NCBI RefSeq assembly: GCF_002355435.1
Contig: NZ_AP017313.1
Span: 2,852,001 to 2,916,000, forward strand
Reading direction: 5' to 3'
DNA length: 64,000 nt
DNA from: Mucilaginibacter gotjawali
GTDB taxonomy: Bacteria; Bacteroidota; Bacteroidia; Sphingobacteriales; Sphingobacteriaceae
A program made the translations under genes and the position numbers. Positions 17,738-26,320 of this stretch are shown piece after piece. The notes beneath the pieces were generated by a model. It worked only from the letters and a program-made list of their open reading frames with translations. It did no database searches and was not told the origin of the DNA. The stretch's first letter is position 1. The number at the start of each line of letters is the position of its first letter.

Positions 17738-18892
17738 ATGAAGAAGCATATCCTATATTACGCTGTTATTTTATCGGCGTTGACCTTGTTTTCGTGTAAC
17801 AAGAATTCATTTACTATTTCCGGTACTATAAACAATCCGGGAAGCTTAAAAAAGATCGTTTTGATCCAGCAGGATGTAAACGGCATTTCTGTTGTTGATT
17901 CTGCCAACCTTAATGAGAACGGTAAATTTGAATTTAAACACAGCACGCCTTATCCTAATATTTATGGGTTACGTGTAGGCGGTAACTTGTTTGAGTTTAT
18001 TGCCAGGAACGGTGAATCCATTGATTTCAGCACCAGTATCACTGATAACACGCATTCATACACTATTTCGGGCTCTGACGAATCTGAAAAATTGAAGGAT
18101 TTTAATCAGATCAATAACCTGTATGTTGACCGGACGAATAAGATAGTAGGGGAGTATCAAAATAAACTGGGAGATATCGGCAGCAAAAACCACGATTCGG
18201 TATCCAGGGCTAGAGTGCAGGATTCATTAATGAGTGTTTACAAACCCGCGTTTATGAAGGTGTTTAATGAAGGCAGTGCCGCTATCCTTAAATTTGTCAG
18301 CGAAAATAAAAAATCACTTGCGGGTTTCTACGCAGCAACTTCCCTGGATTCTATTAAATATGAATCGCAATTGATAGCCTATGCCGACACGATAAAAACT
18401 GCCGATTTTAAAGATAACCCTGCCGTACAGCGATTTATTAAAGATAAAATGGCCGCAAAGCCGGTTTCAGTGGGTCAAAAGGCACCTGATTTTACTGTTG
18501 GGGGTGTTGATGGCAAGCCGGTAAAATTATCTGATTATAAAGGCAAATATGTGATGCTTGATTTTTGGGCATCATGGTGTGGGCCCTGCAGGCGCGAGAA
18601 CCCAAACGTGGTTAAGCAATATGCTATATTTAAACCACTTGGATTAAACATCCTGGGCATTTCCCTGGATACGGATAAAGGCGCCTGGCTAAAGGCAATA
18701 GGTGCCGATAAGTTATCCTGGCAACATGGGTCCGACCTCAAAAACTTTGAAGGACCGACTGAACAACTTTACCACATCTACCAGATCCCGTCAAATTTCA
18801 TTATTGATCCGCAGGGAATTATCGTGGCGAAAAACATTACCGGAGCCGACCTTGAAGAATTTTTAAACAAAACGTTTCATAAGTCTCAATAA
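17738..18892 (+). CDS. TlpA-like thiol-disulfide lipoprotein with DUF4369 domain
   Basis: A 384-residue lipoprotein: positively charged start, hydrophobic segment and lipobox LFSC with lipidated Cys20. Residues 25-130 are a DUF4369 beta domain (FTISGTINNPGSLKKIVLI). The C-terminal thioredoxin/AhpC-type domain (from about 255, VGQKAPDFTVGGVDG) carries the redox motif W280-C-G-P-C284. It should reduce or relay thiols in the periplasm. The ATG at 17738 was chosen over an upstream TTG (17723) because the lipoprotein signal starts there. CAACTTTG (17696-17703) is a one-mismatch promoter. Confidence 0.9.
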   Translation: MKKHILYYAVILSALTLFSCNKNSFTISGTINNPGSLKKIVLIQQDVNGISVVDSANLNENGKFEFKHSTPYPNIYGLRVGGNLFEFIARNGESIDFSTSITDNTHSYTISGSDESEKLKDFNQINNLYVDRTNKIVGEYQNKLGDIGSKNHDSVSRARVQDSLMSVYKPAFMKVFNEGSAAILKFVSENKKSLAGFYAATSLDSIKYESQLIAYADTIKTADFKDNPAVQRFIKDKMAAKPVSVGQKAPDFTVGGVDGKPVKLSDYKGKYVMLDFWASWCGPCRRENPNVVKQYAIFKPLGLNILGISLDTDKGAWLKAIGADKLSWQHGSDLKNFEGPTEQLYHIYQIPSNFIIDPQGIIVAKNITGADLEEFLNKTFHKSQ

Positions 18893-18987
18893 ATCGTTAA
18901 AATAAAGTAACATTTAACAATTTCTTAATATTAACTTTACCATATTGTTCTTTTTTGCGCATACTTTTACGCAAAAAATCAACCTTC

Positions 18988-19677
18988 ATGAGTAACGCAA
19001 CGAAACAAAAGATCCTTATTGTTGATGATGAACCGGATATCCTGGAGCTCATTGAGTATAATTTAAAGAAAGAAGGCTACCAGGTATTTTTAGCCCGTAA
19101 CGGGCAGGAAGCAGTTGCCGAAGCAAAGCGTTCCCTTCCGGACCTGATTGTGCTTGACATTATGATGCCTAAAATGGACGGTATCGAGGCTTGCCGTATT
19201 ATGCGCACCATGCCCGAGTTTAAGAATACCTTTATGGTGTTTTTAACTGCGCGCAGCGAAGAATATTCAGAAATCGCGGGTTTTAATGTAGGCGCAGATG
19301 ATTACATCGCCAAACCTATAAAGCCACGTGCATTGGTTAGCCGTATCAATGCGATACTGCGCCGCAATGCACCGGCCGAAGATGTTACTGAGAACAAACT
19401 GGAGATTGGCGACCTGGTGATCGACAGGGAAGCTTACCTGGTATATAAACGTGGTGTTAAAATAGTTTTAGCAAAAAAAGAATTTGAACTGCTTTACCTG
19501 CTGGCCTCAAAGCCGGGCAAAGTTTACACCCGCGAGGTAATATTAAAAAATATTTGGGAAGATTCTGTCGTAGTAACTAACCGGACTATCGACGTACATA
19601 TCCGCAAACTCCGTGAAAAACTCGGTGACGATGTTGTAGCGACTGTAAAAGGCGTGGGGTATAAATTTGATGGTTAA
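18988..19677 (+). CDS. OmpR/PhoB-family response regulator
   Basis: A 229-residue two-domain regulator. The receiver has the acidic pair Asp13/Asp14, phosphoacceptor Asp57 in LIVLDIMMPKMDG and Lys in DYIAKPIKPRAL; the winged-helix domain includes KEFELLYLLASKPGKVYTREVIL and NRTIDVHIRKLREKLGDD, and ends VKGVGYKFDG. The ATG at 18988 replaces a longer frame with TTG at 18955. No histidine kinase is adjacent, so its partner is coded elsewhere; phosphate-type regulators of this look are common in the phylum, but no Pho box can be assigned here. Confidence 0.92.
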   Translation: MSNATKQKILIVDDEPDILELIEYNLKKEGYQVFLARNGQEAVAEAKRSLPDLIVLDIMMPKMDGIEACRIMRTMPEFKNTFMVFLTARSEEYSEIAGFNVGADDYIAKPIKPRALVSRINAILRRNAPAEDVTENKLEIGDLVIDREAYLVYKRGVKIVLAKKEFELLYLLASKPGKVYTREVILKNIWEDSVVVTNRTIDVHIRKLREKLGDDVVATVKGVGYKFDG

Positions 19678-19697
19678 TTTACAAAGGAATTCATGAT

Positions 19698-19735
19698 AAA
19701 GGCGGCAGGATTAACACCCTGCCGCCTTTTTTATT
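19698..19735. terminator. Intrinsic terminator after the response regulator
   Basis: Perfect 12-bp stem AAAGGCGGCAGG (19698-19709) with CCTGCCGCCTTT (19718-19729) and an eight-base loop, followed by TTTTTAT. The A run on the other side may let it act on the convergent gene as well. Confidence 0.9.
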
Positions 19736-19756
19736 TTGCCGTGACGTGGGCTATAT

Positions 19757-20224
19757 TTAGTGAGCCGCTACAGTTTTTTTTGTTTTGGCAGCGGTGGTTT
19801 TTGCTGCTGCTTTTGCCTTTGTTGTTTCAGCTTTGGCTTTACTTGTTATCGCTTTGGCTTTATCGCCAGCTTTTGCTTTCAGGCCGGCAACTTCTTCCTT
19901 AGCCTTTACCGACTCTTGTTTAGCTTTAGCAGTAATTGCTTTTGCTTTAGTTTCTGCCTTTGCTTTAATTTCAGTCGCGGCTGTTTTTGCTTTGGCAGCA
20001 ACTTCAGTTGTTTTCGTTGAAACAGCTTTTTTTACAGCCGTGGCTTTTTTCTTTGCCGCTGATTTTTCTGAAACAATTTTATCTTTTAAGTGCTCATAGG
20101 TGTCTTCGGCAGCATCCTTTACGTCCTCTGCTTTTTCTTTGGTGCCATCCCAAAACTCCTCAATAGTTTCTTTTACCTTTTCGAAAAATCCCTTTTCTTC
20201 AGGTTTGGTTGAATTTGTGCTCAT
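19757..20224 (-). CDS. Lys/Ala-rich histone H1-like or LEA-like protein
   Basis: A 155-residue cytosolic protein of two parts. Residues 1-50 are amphipathic and charged (EEKGFFEKVKETIEEFWDG, then KAEDVKDAAEDTYEHLKDK), like YtxH/LEA stress proteins. The rest is nearly only Ala, Lys, Thr, Glu in AKAK-type repeats (AAKKKATAVKKA, KAKAETTKAKAAAKTTAAKT), like bacterial H1 homologues (Hc1, BphR-type) that bind DNA. Codons are GC-mixed and ordinary, and the long opposite-strand frames are shadows of the repeat. DNA compaction and desiccation protection are both possible. ATG start; no clear promoter. Confidence 0.75.
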   Translation of the reverse strand: MSTNSTKPEEKGFFEKVKETIEEFWDGTKEKAEDVKDAAEDTYEHLKDKIVSEKSAAKKKATAVKKAVSTKTTEVAAKAKTAATEIKAKAETKAKAITAKAKQESVKAKEEVAGLKAKAGDKAKAITSKAKAETTKAKAAAKTTAAKTKKTVAAH

Positions 20225-20427
20225 TGCTTTTTAGTTAGATGAATATGTTTTTATCCATCTTATCAAATTCTGTTCCACTGGTTTTAGTCATCATATTACA
20301 GCATATAAGCCTTCGGCCTGGTTGAATTGAGCAGGCTGCAGCAATAAAAACCGTATATTTTTTTGGTCATTGATCCATACACCGTTCTAAATTTAAGCTA
20401 TGGTTATTTTATCCGTATTAATAACCG

Positions 20428-20435
20428 TATTTTTG
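20428..20435 (+). promoter_or_regulatory. -7 element TATTTTTG for the RluA gene, short leader
   Basis: TATTTTTG fits TAnnTTTG and ends six bases before the ATG at 20442, exactly the alaS spacing. This argues for the internal ATG and for a near-leaderless mRNA. Confidence 0.6.
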
Positions 20436-20441
20436 CAGGCT

Positions 20442-21161
20442 ATGAAGTTTCCGAAATTTGCCGACCTGATTTTATTTGAAGATGATGATATTATTGTGGT
20501 GAACAAACCGCCGTTTATCAGTTCGCTGGATGAACGCGAGGGCGGGGATGTCAATATGCTGCGGCTGGCCAAAGCGTATTCAGATGACGCGCAGATCTGT
20601 CACCGGCTGGACAAAGAGACCTCGGGGGCGCTTATTATCGCTAAAAACCCGGAAGCATACCGTTTTGTATCCATGCAGTTTGAAAAACGCCAGGTAAAAA
20701 AAGTATATCATGCCATTATTGATGGTACCCACGTTTTTGAAGACCTGCTGGTTGACCTCCCGATACTCAACGTAGGCAAGGGAAATGTAACTATCAGCCG
20801 CCAGGAAGGCAAACGGGCCGAGACCTGGTTTAAATCGTTAAAATATTTTAAACACTATACCCTGGTAGAATGCCGCCCGGTAACAGGCCGCATGCACCAG
20901 ATCCGTATCCACCTGGCTACCCAAAGGGCCTCCATCGCCGGGGATGAAATGTATAAAGGACAGCCGGTTTTCCTTTCAAAGATCAAACGTAAATACCATT
21001 TAGGAAAAGATCAGGAAGAACAGCCTATTATGAAACGTTTTGCCCTGCATGCTTACGAAGTAACTTTTAAATTGCTGAATGGTGAACCGGTAACGATTCA
21101 TGCGCCATATCCAAAAGATTTTGAAACATTGCTGAAGCAACTTGAAAAATTCGACGCTTAG
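20442..21161 (+). CDS. RluA-family RNA pseudouridine synthase
   Basis: A 239-residue, single catalytic domain enzyme that isomerises uridine in rRNA or tRNA. Key motif HRLDKETSG has catalytic Asp57; further RluA signatures are VVNKPPFISS (start of the fold), KKVYHAIIDG, GRMHQIRIHLA and FALHAYEVTF. There is no S4 domain at the N-terminus, so it belongs with the short RluA/TruC-like members; the target uridine is unknown. I moved the start from 20400 to 20442 because the promoter-like TATTTTTG lies between them and family members begin near MKFPKFADLILFEDDD. Its end overlaps the next frame. Confidence 0.88.
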   Translation: MKFPKFADLILFEDDDIIVVNKPPFISSLDEREGGDVNMLRLAKAYSDDAQICHRLDKETSGALIIAKNPEAYRFVSMQFEKRQVKKVYHAIIDGTHVFEDLLVDLPILNVGKGNVTISRQEGKRAETWFKSLKYFKHYTLVECRPVTGRMHQIRIHLATQRASIAGDEMYKGQPVFLSKIKRKYHLGKDQEEQPIMKRFALHAYEVTFKLLNGEPVTIHAPYPKDFETLLKQLEKFDA

Positions 21162-21843
21162 TGAGGAAAACATCAGCCAGGAACTGGTTGATAAATTTCT
21201 CGAAATATCAATTAGGGAGTTCGAAGAGAGAACATGGGGTAGCACCCAACAATTTCTTGAAGTTTTAGAAATTGCTATAGAGGATGGCAAGCCTTTGATA
21301 ACGAGGGTACAATATATTGACAGCGGTTATGCTGTTTATTTTAAAATAAAGGGAAGTAAATTTTATTATACGCATTACTTCGAAGTTGATTCAGCCATTG
21401 AATTAATTGGAATCGACATTACACCGTCGAGTATTGTTTTACTCAGAGTGCTTTCAAATAATCTGGATCTACAGGAAATTCTTTCAAAAACCTCATTACC
21501 TGCAACATCTACATGGCAAAAGGGAGATATGCGGCCACCAAAAAAACTCGCATCATTTGTTTATAAAACCAGTGGCTTTGAAATTGAATTAGATAAAAAT
21601 CATGCGGGGCAGTTTGAAAGGAAAATACTCGAACTACTCAATTACCTCAAACCATATCAAAAAGACCTGGCCTTGCTAAAAAAGGCAGGTTGTGAATTGT
21701 TTGTCGATACCTATTGGGAAGCTTATATCAGCAACACGCTTATTGGCGGTTTTTCCCTCAATCAAAAAATCATCAGGCAGCTCGATAAATTGGGATTAGA
21801 GATCAGTTTTGATATCCAGGTAAACGGTAATCCTCTGAAATAA
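21142..21843 (+). CDS. Uncharacterised protein with DUF4279-like C-terminal half
   Basis: A 233-residue soluble protein. The C-terminal 135 residues have the DUF4279 pattern: DITPSSIVLL...; a W-x-K-G-D strand; FERKILELLNYLKPYQKDLALLKKAG; then GGFSLNQKIIRQLDKLGLEISFDIQ. The N-terminal 95 residues carry a second, weaker copy-like region with YFEVDSAIELIGI. No catalytic motif is seen, and DUF4279 proteins often occur as immunity-like or stand-alone proteins. The TTG start overlaps the RluA gene by 20 bases; no ATG is available near the N-terminus. AT-richer than its neighbours. Function unknown. Confidence 0.6.
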   Translation: MKNSTLSEENISQELVDKFLEISIREFEERTWGSTQQFLEVLEIAIEDGKPLITRVQYIDSGYAVYFKIKGSKFYYTHYFEVDSAIELIGIDITPSSIVLLRVLSNNLDLQEILSKTSLPATSTWQKGDMRPPKKLASFVYKTSGFEIELDKNHAGQFERKILELLNYLKPYQKDLALLKKAGCELFVDTYWEAYISNTLIGGFSLNQKIIRQLDKLGLEISFDIQVNGNPLK

Positions 21844-21862
21844 AAAAAAGAAAATAAAAAAA

Positions 21863-21959
21863 GGGTAAGCTACTTTTATCGCGCCGCTCAACTCTCTACC
21901 CTTGCTGCGTTCCCACCCTGGGGGAGTTCAAGAGGAGCTGGCCGTAAAAGACTTACCCC
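21863..21959 (-). ncRNA. ffs: Signal recognition particle RNA (small bacterial type)
   Basis: Read on the minus strand, the sequence contains CCCAGGGTGGGAACGCAGCAA and then GGGTAGAGAGTT, the conserved SRP domain IV with its GGAA-type tetraloop and the symmetric AGCA side that binds Ffh. The 5' end GGGGTAAGTCTTTTAC pairs with the 3' end ATAAAAGTAGCTTACCC, closing a single long hairpin of about 97 nt, the right size for the short form. A TATCTTTG promoter lies just upstream and a T-rich stretch (TTTTTTTATTTTC) just downstream, fixing both ends within a few bases. Confidence 0.93.
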
Positions 21960-21963
21960 GGCG

Positions 21964-21971
21964 CAAAGATA
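21964..21971 (-). promoter_or_regulatory. -7 element TATCTTTG for the SRP RNA
   Basis: TATCTTTG on the minus strand, identical to the alaS element, ends five bases before the first paired G of the SRP RNA. Confidence 0.75.
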
Positions 21972-22017
21972 GAAAAAGGTTTGTTTTTGGTTAATAAATT
22001 GTTAAAAAAGGCTTTTT

Positions 22018-22205
22018 TGTTGGAAAGTTGTAAAGTTGCAAAGTTGGAAGGTTGTTTTTCAGTTAGTTAACTTGTTGTTTATAAATGTAAATTCACGTTA
22101 TTGTCGAAACATTCAGAAAGATGACCAATTACTAAATAGAATTTGTTCAATAAATCTGCGTAAAAACCCAACATTTCAACTTTTCAACGTTCCAACCTTC
22201 CAACA
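22018..22205. repeat. Quasi-repeat hairpin, word AAAGTTG
   Basis: The left arm (22018-22054) is TGTTGGAAAGTTG, TAAAGTTGC, AAAGTTGG, AAGGTTG; the right arm (22169-22205) is its imperfect complement (CAACATTTC, AACTTTTC, AACGTTCC, AACCTTCC, AACA). The 114-base loop is AT-rich with no gene. It lies beyond the 3' end of the mannosidase and upstream of the SRP promoter. Confidence 0.85.
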
Positions 22206-22230
22206 AAAATCAGCTTTACAACCTCTCACA

Positions 22231-25200
22231 TTACTCCACCGTAATTTCGTCAGCAAAAATGTAGGACGGCTGCCCTTTGCTTTCGTGCCAGGCTGGTAAA
22301 GGGCCATATTGTTTGGCTACCAGTTTAATATAACGGGCATTTACATTTAGCGGCGTGGTAAATTCCTGGGTTTGCACATTAAGGTCTTTTATATCAATTT
22401 TGGTATTCACAGTTGCCGCCAGTTTATAATTAACCCCGTCATCCGAAGCCCAATATTCAACTGCGGGCGGGAATACGATCCACGAGCGGGTATCCTGTAA
22501 GGTGCCCAAACTAACTTGCTTAATGGGTTTCACTTGCCCCATATCTATTATGGCGACCAGGTCGTTCCCCTGGTAGCCCTGCCAGTTACCCAAACGCCAG
22601 TTAGCTTTTCCGCGGATGCCATTAATCAGCGCATTGTCCCCTTCATCAGCATAATTTGCCAGGTATTTATTTACAAGCGTTAACTTTATGTCGCTCCTGA
22701 TCTTAAAAAATGTGCCTTCATCCACAAAACTGCTTTTTCCATTTTCAATGGCGATAGCTTTTACGGTGGTATTGCTTGAAATATGGATCGGTGACAAATA
22801 CAGTATCGAACTTGAAGAAGGTACAGAACCATCTAACGTATAATAGATCTTCGCCGCGGTATCGGCACATTTTATCTGAATATCAAAAGGTTCTTTAAAA
22901 GCTTTGGCCGGGGCAATTAGATAGGGGTTTGGTATAATAAGCTCATCGGTTATCCTTGAGGTTGGTTTTTCAAGGTCCTGCACAAATAACTTATTGGGTA
23001 GCCTGCCGGTAAACACCTCAAAAGTGCCGCCGTTGGCTATATCGGCATAATCAAGGTATATTTTATTGTACGATCTTTTGTTCAGGTTCATCCCCTGTAA
23101 GTAAATGTTATTGCTACTGATGTTTGCGCCTGAATTTAAGATGGTAAACTTTTTCCCATTCTCCAGGTTAATCACGGCTTTATCAAACTGCGGCATACCT
23201 ATCTGAAATTGCTGCTGGCCCGGGGCTATATTGTAGATCCCCAAAGAACTGATGACATACCAGGCCGACATCTGCCCGCAATCTTCATTGCCCGAAAGGC
23301 CATCGGGCTTATCACTGTATTCTTCTCTTAAAATCTTATTTATATAATATTGGGTCTTTTCGGGCGAGTTGGTAAAATTGTACAGGTAGGCCATATGATG
23401 GCTTGGCTCATTTCCATGAGCATACTGCCCGATCAATCCAGAAACATCATCCTGCTGGCGGCCTGTAAGTTTTGAACCGGTGGTAAACAATTCATCCAGC
23501 TTAGCTTCAAATGCGGCTTTCCCGCCCATGCGATCGGCCAGCGTTTCAATATCCTGTGGTGCTAAAAACGAGTACTGCCACGAATTACCTTCGGTATAAT
23601 TATTATTGATCTCGGTGGGTTCAAAAGGTGTGTACCAGCCACCATTTGTGCGGGCCTGCATAAAACCATTCTGGTTGTTATAGTTGTTTTTCCAGTATTG
23701 TGCCCGCTGGATAAACGCCTTGTAGTCATCCGGCTTATTCAGCATTTTGGCCATTTGGGCAATGCACCAGTCGTCAATGGCGTATTCCAATGTTTTCGAT
23801 ACCGATTCCGGCTCATCGTCGGCCAAAACCACGCCATTTTTTCTGTACGAATCCAAACCGAACTGGTTGCGGTTTACAGCTGCTTTCATCGCGGTAAAGG
23901 CTTCTTCTGCATCAAAACCGCGGATACCTTTTGCATAGGCGTCCACAATAACCGGGATGGAATGGTTGCCCACCATACAATAGGTTTCGTTGGATGCCAG
24001 CGGCCAGATGGGTAACAAGCCGCCCTGCTCATACATCGCTAAAAATGATTTTATAAAATCGAGCGTCCGTTTACGGTCTATCAGGTTAAGCAAAGGGTCT
24101 TCTGCACGGTACGTATCCCATAATGAAAACACCGTGTAATAACTAAAGCCATTAGCAGTATGCACTTTTTGATCCATTCCACGGTACTGGCCGTCTACAT
24201 CACTATAAACATTGGGGGCCAGCATAGCGTGATATAGGGCAGTATAAAAAATGGCTTGTTTTTTCTTCGCATAGTCAATCACCTGTTCCTTTTTTTGTTT
24301 AGGGGGATGGTAATAGCCGGTTTGTGTGTTGTAGCCGGTGGTTGGGTTCATGTTCTGGCCTTCGCGCTGGTCAGAAGCGCTGGGGCCGCCGCCTTCTACC
24401 TCAATCTTACTCAATTCGTTCTCCCAAAGTATCTTGGCAGCCTTTTCAACTTTTTTAAAGTCGAAATGGGGCACCTCGGCATCCAGGTTCTTTAGTGCGC
24501 CATCGGTACTAACCGATGAAATTCCAACTTTGGCAATTACTTCGCCCGGATTATCAAACCGGATATACATTTTAATGTTTTTACCCTGCAATTTGCTTTT
24601 GCCCGGCTGCAGGGTATCATTTAGTGCAATTCCATAAGTTTTAAACGGTTTTGAAAATTTTGCATAAAAGTAAACCGACTGATCCGCGGCCCATGATCTC
24701 GACTCCCGGAACCCACGAATCTCATGGTCATTCACCACTTCAATCCAGGAGTCAAGCACCTGGTCGCGGTGCAGCAGGTCGATAATGATATTGGCTTCGT
24801 TTATTTTAGGGAAAGTATACCGGTGAACACCAACGCGGGTGCTGGCTGTAAGTTCCGCATCAATATTATACTTATCGAGGTGAGTTTTATAATATCCCGG
24901 GCTGGCTATTTCGTTTTTCTTTTTAAATCCTGAAATGTATTCGGTGTTTTTCAACTTGGGTTCGCCGGTAGTAGGCATAAACAGCACATCACAGTAATCT
25001 TCGATACCTGTTCCGCTTAAATGTGTGTGCGAGAAGCCGTAGACCAATGTGTCTGTATAATAATAGCCCGAACAGCCATCCCAACCATCCAATCGGGTGT
25101 CAGGGCTTAGCTGAACCATCCCAAAGGGAACAACCGCACCCGGGTAAGTATGCCCGTGACCACCCGTGCCGACAAAAGGGTTAACAAATTGCGTGTAATC

Positions 25201-25281
25201 TTTTTTTCTTTGGGCTGAGGATGATAGCGCAAAAAACAAAATAAAAAAAGGTGTAACAATACCCCGGGCGATAGGCTTCAT
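22231..25281 (-). CDS. GH92 alpha-mannosidase with C-terminal carbohydrate-binding-like domains
   Basis: A 1016-residue exported enzyme with signal peptide (cleavage near SSA-Q). Residues 30-770 form the GH92 N-domain and (alpha/alpha)6 barrel: FVNPFVGTGGHGHTYPGA, GFSHTHLSGTG, YTVFSLWDTYRAEDPLL, ASNETYCMVGNHSIPVI, HGNEPSHHMAYLYNF and GNEDCGQMSAWYVISSLG, the last containing the catalytic acid Glu. GH92 enzymes are calcium-dependent exo-mannosidases that cut N-glycan or yeast mannan. A chitobiase-type C-terminal domain (KIYYTLDGSVPSSSS, about 815-870) and an F5/8-like domain (about 890-1016) follow, likely for binding. No SusC/D pair is nearby, so this is not a full utilisation locus. Confidence 0.93.
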   Translation of the reverse strand: MKPIARGIVTPFFILFFALSSSAQRKKDYTQFVNPFVGTGGHGHTYPGAVVPFGMVQLSPDTRLDGWDGCSGYYYTDTLVYGFSHTHLSGTGIEDYCDVLFMPTTGEPKLKNTEYISGFKKKNEIASPGYYKTHLDKYNIDAELTASTRVGVHRYTFPKINEANIIIDLLHRDQVLDSWIEVVNDHEIRGFRESRSWAADQSVYFYAKFSKPFKTYGIALNDTLQPGKSKLQGKNIKMYIRFDNPGEVIAKVGISSVSTDGALKNLDAEVPHFDFKKVEKAAKILWENELSKIEVEGGGPSASDQREGQNMNPTTGYNTQTGYYHPPKQKKEQVIDYAKKKQAIFYTALYHAMLAPNVYSDVDGQYRGMDQKVHTANGFSYYTVFSLWDTYRAEDPLLNLIDRKRTLDFIKSFLAMYEQGGLLPIWPLASNETYCMVGNHSIPVIVDAYAKGIRGFDAEEAFTAMKAAVNRNQFGLDSYRKNGVVLADDEPESVSKTLEYAIDDWCIAQMAKMLNKPDDYKAFIQRAQYWKNNYNNQNGFMQARTNGGWYTPFEPTEINNNYTEGNSWQYSFLAPQDIETLADRMGGKAAFEAKLDELFTTGSKLTGRQQDDVSGLIGQYAHGNEPSHHMAYLYNFTNSPEKTQYYINKILREEYSDKPDGLSGNEDCGQMSAWYVISSLGIYNIAPGQQQFQIGMPQFDKAVINLENGKKFTILNSGANISSNNIYLQGMNLNKRSYNKIYLDYADIANGGTFEVFTGRLPNKLFVQDLEKPTSRITDELIIPNPYLIAPAKAFKEPFDIQIKCADTAAKIYYTLDGSVPSSSSILYLSPIHISSNTTVKAIAIENGKSSFVDEGTFFKIRSDIKLTLVNKYLANYADEGDNALINGIRGKANWRLGNWQGYQGNDLVAIIDMGQVKPIKQVSLGTLQDTRSWIVFPPAVEYWASDDGVNYKLAATVNTKIDIKDLNVQTQEFTTPLNVNARYIKLVAKQYGPLPAWHESKGQPSYIFADEITVE

Positions 25282-25315
25282 TGAGATCAGTTAAATAATT
25301 AAGGGTAAAAATAAG

Positions 25316-25411
25316 GTCTGAACTCGAATTTATCGAATTATACAGAATTTAAGAATAGAATCTTTTTTAATTCTAATAATTCCCTAATTCTATAAATTCG
25401 AGTTCAGACTA
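25316..25411. repeat. Quasi-repeat hairpin, GTCTGAACTCGAATTTAT
   Basis: GTCTGAACTCGAATTTAT opens the left arm and its complement ATAAATTCGAGTTCAGAC closes the right arm at 25393-25410; between them GAATTAT, GAATTTAAG and TTAATTCTAATAATTC words extend the stem. It spans the gap between the nitrilase stop and the mannosidase start. Confidence 0.88.
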
Positions 25412-25413
25412 TT

Positions 25414-26193
25414 TCAGACAATGATATTAAACTCATCCTCATCTTTCAAAAAAGGCATGATGCGTCTTGTCTTTTTTACTTCTTCGGCGTTAATAGTGAA
25501 GGTATACAGATCCTCTTCATCGCGTTTGTAGTAAATTACATTGCCCATAGGGTCTATACAGGTCGAGTCGCCCGAGTGATATACTTCATTGCCATCATGC
25601 CCTACGCGGTTAACGCCAATCACATAAGCCTGGTTTTCAATCGCCCTTGCGTTGATCAAGGTGCGCCAGTGCGCAATCCTTTTTTCTGGCCAGTTAGCCG
25701 TAATGATCAGCAGATCATACTCAGCACCTGCATTTCTTAACCAAACCGGGAAACGAAGATCGTAGCAAATCATCGGGCAAATATTCCAGCCTTTTAGCTC
25801 AACAATAAGCCTTTTATTACCGGGGGTGTAGGTCATGTGTTCTTTACCCAGGGCAAACAGGTGGCGCTTGTCATAATATTCATAGGTGCCGTCGGGGCGC
25901 ATCCAAATAAGGCGGTTATAGTATTTTTCGTTTTCTTTTATAATAATGGTGCCGGTTAAAACGCAATCGTATTCTTTAGCAATTTTATACATCCACTTCA
26001 TCGTTTTACCACCCATGGCTTCAGCCAGTTTTTCTGCTTCCATAGAAAATCCCGTGCTGAACATTTCCGGTAAAATAATCAGGTTGGTTTTTTCGCGGAT
26101 GTTGGATAAGCGCGTAGTAATATTCTGCAGGTTTTTATCGATGTTTTCCCAGTATAGATATCCCTGGAAGGTGGTTACTTTTAAATTTTCCAT
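25414..26193 (-). CDS. Nitrilase-family amidohydrolase, omega-amidase type
   Basis: A 259-residue carbon-nitrogen hydrolase with the Glu-Lys-Cys triad: Glu43 (LPEMFSTGF), Lys109 (YYDKRHLF) and Cys143 (MICYDLRFPVW). YDKRHLF and CYDLRFP are typical of the omega-amidase (YafV/Nit2) subgroup, which hydrolyses 2-oxoglutaramate and 2-oxosuccinamate to the dicarboxylic keto acid and ammonia in the cytosol. It sits directly downstream of an aminotransferase of the methionine/glutamine-transaminase group on the same strand, with a 127-base repeat-filled gap. Together they fit glutamine-driven transamination followed by removal of the amide. Confidence 0.9.
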   Translation of the reverse strand: MENLKVTTFQGYLYWENIDKNLQNITTRLSNIREKTNLIILPEMFSTGFSMEAEKLAEAMGGKTMKWMYKIAKEYDCVLTGTIIIKENEKYYNRLIWMRPDGTYEYYDKRHLFALGKEHMTYTPGNKRLIVELKGWNICPMICYDLRFPVWLRNAGAEYDLLIITANWPEKRIAHWRTLINARAIENQAYVIGVNRVGHDGNEVYHSGDSTCIDPMGNVIYYKRDEEDLYTFTINAEEVKKTRRIMPFLKDEDEFNIIV

Positions 26194-26205
26194 TCGTTAG
26201 AGTTA

Positions 26206-26316
26206 AGTCCATGGACGATAGACCATTGTCCATGGCAAAAGTTCATTATGTAAAAATTATCATAGTTTAATCCAAAATGGCTATGGACCATCGACCATCG
26301 ACCATCGTCCATCAAC
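26206..26316. repeat. Quasi-repeat hairpin, word CCATCGA/CCATGGAC
   Basis: The left arm (26206-26235) reads GTCCATGGACGATAG, ACCATTGTCCATGG; the right arm (26282-26316) reads TATGGACCATCG, ACCATCG, ACCATCGTCCATC. The arms are imperfect complements over about 25 bases, between the aminotransferase stop and the nitrilase start. Confidence 0.82.
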
Positions 26317-26320
26317 CAAA

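Noticed and set aside
19760..20099. Overlapping + strand frames rich in Cys/Phe or Ala/Phe
   Set aside because: Shadows of the Lys/Ala repeat of the H1-like gene on the other strand.
22036..22299. 87-codon frame across the AAAGTTG hairpin
   Set aside because: It consists of the repeat arms and runs into the mannosidase gene on the other strand.
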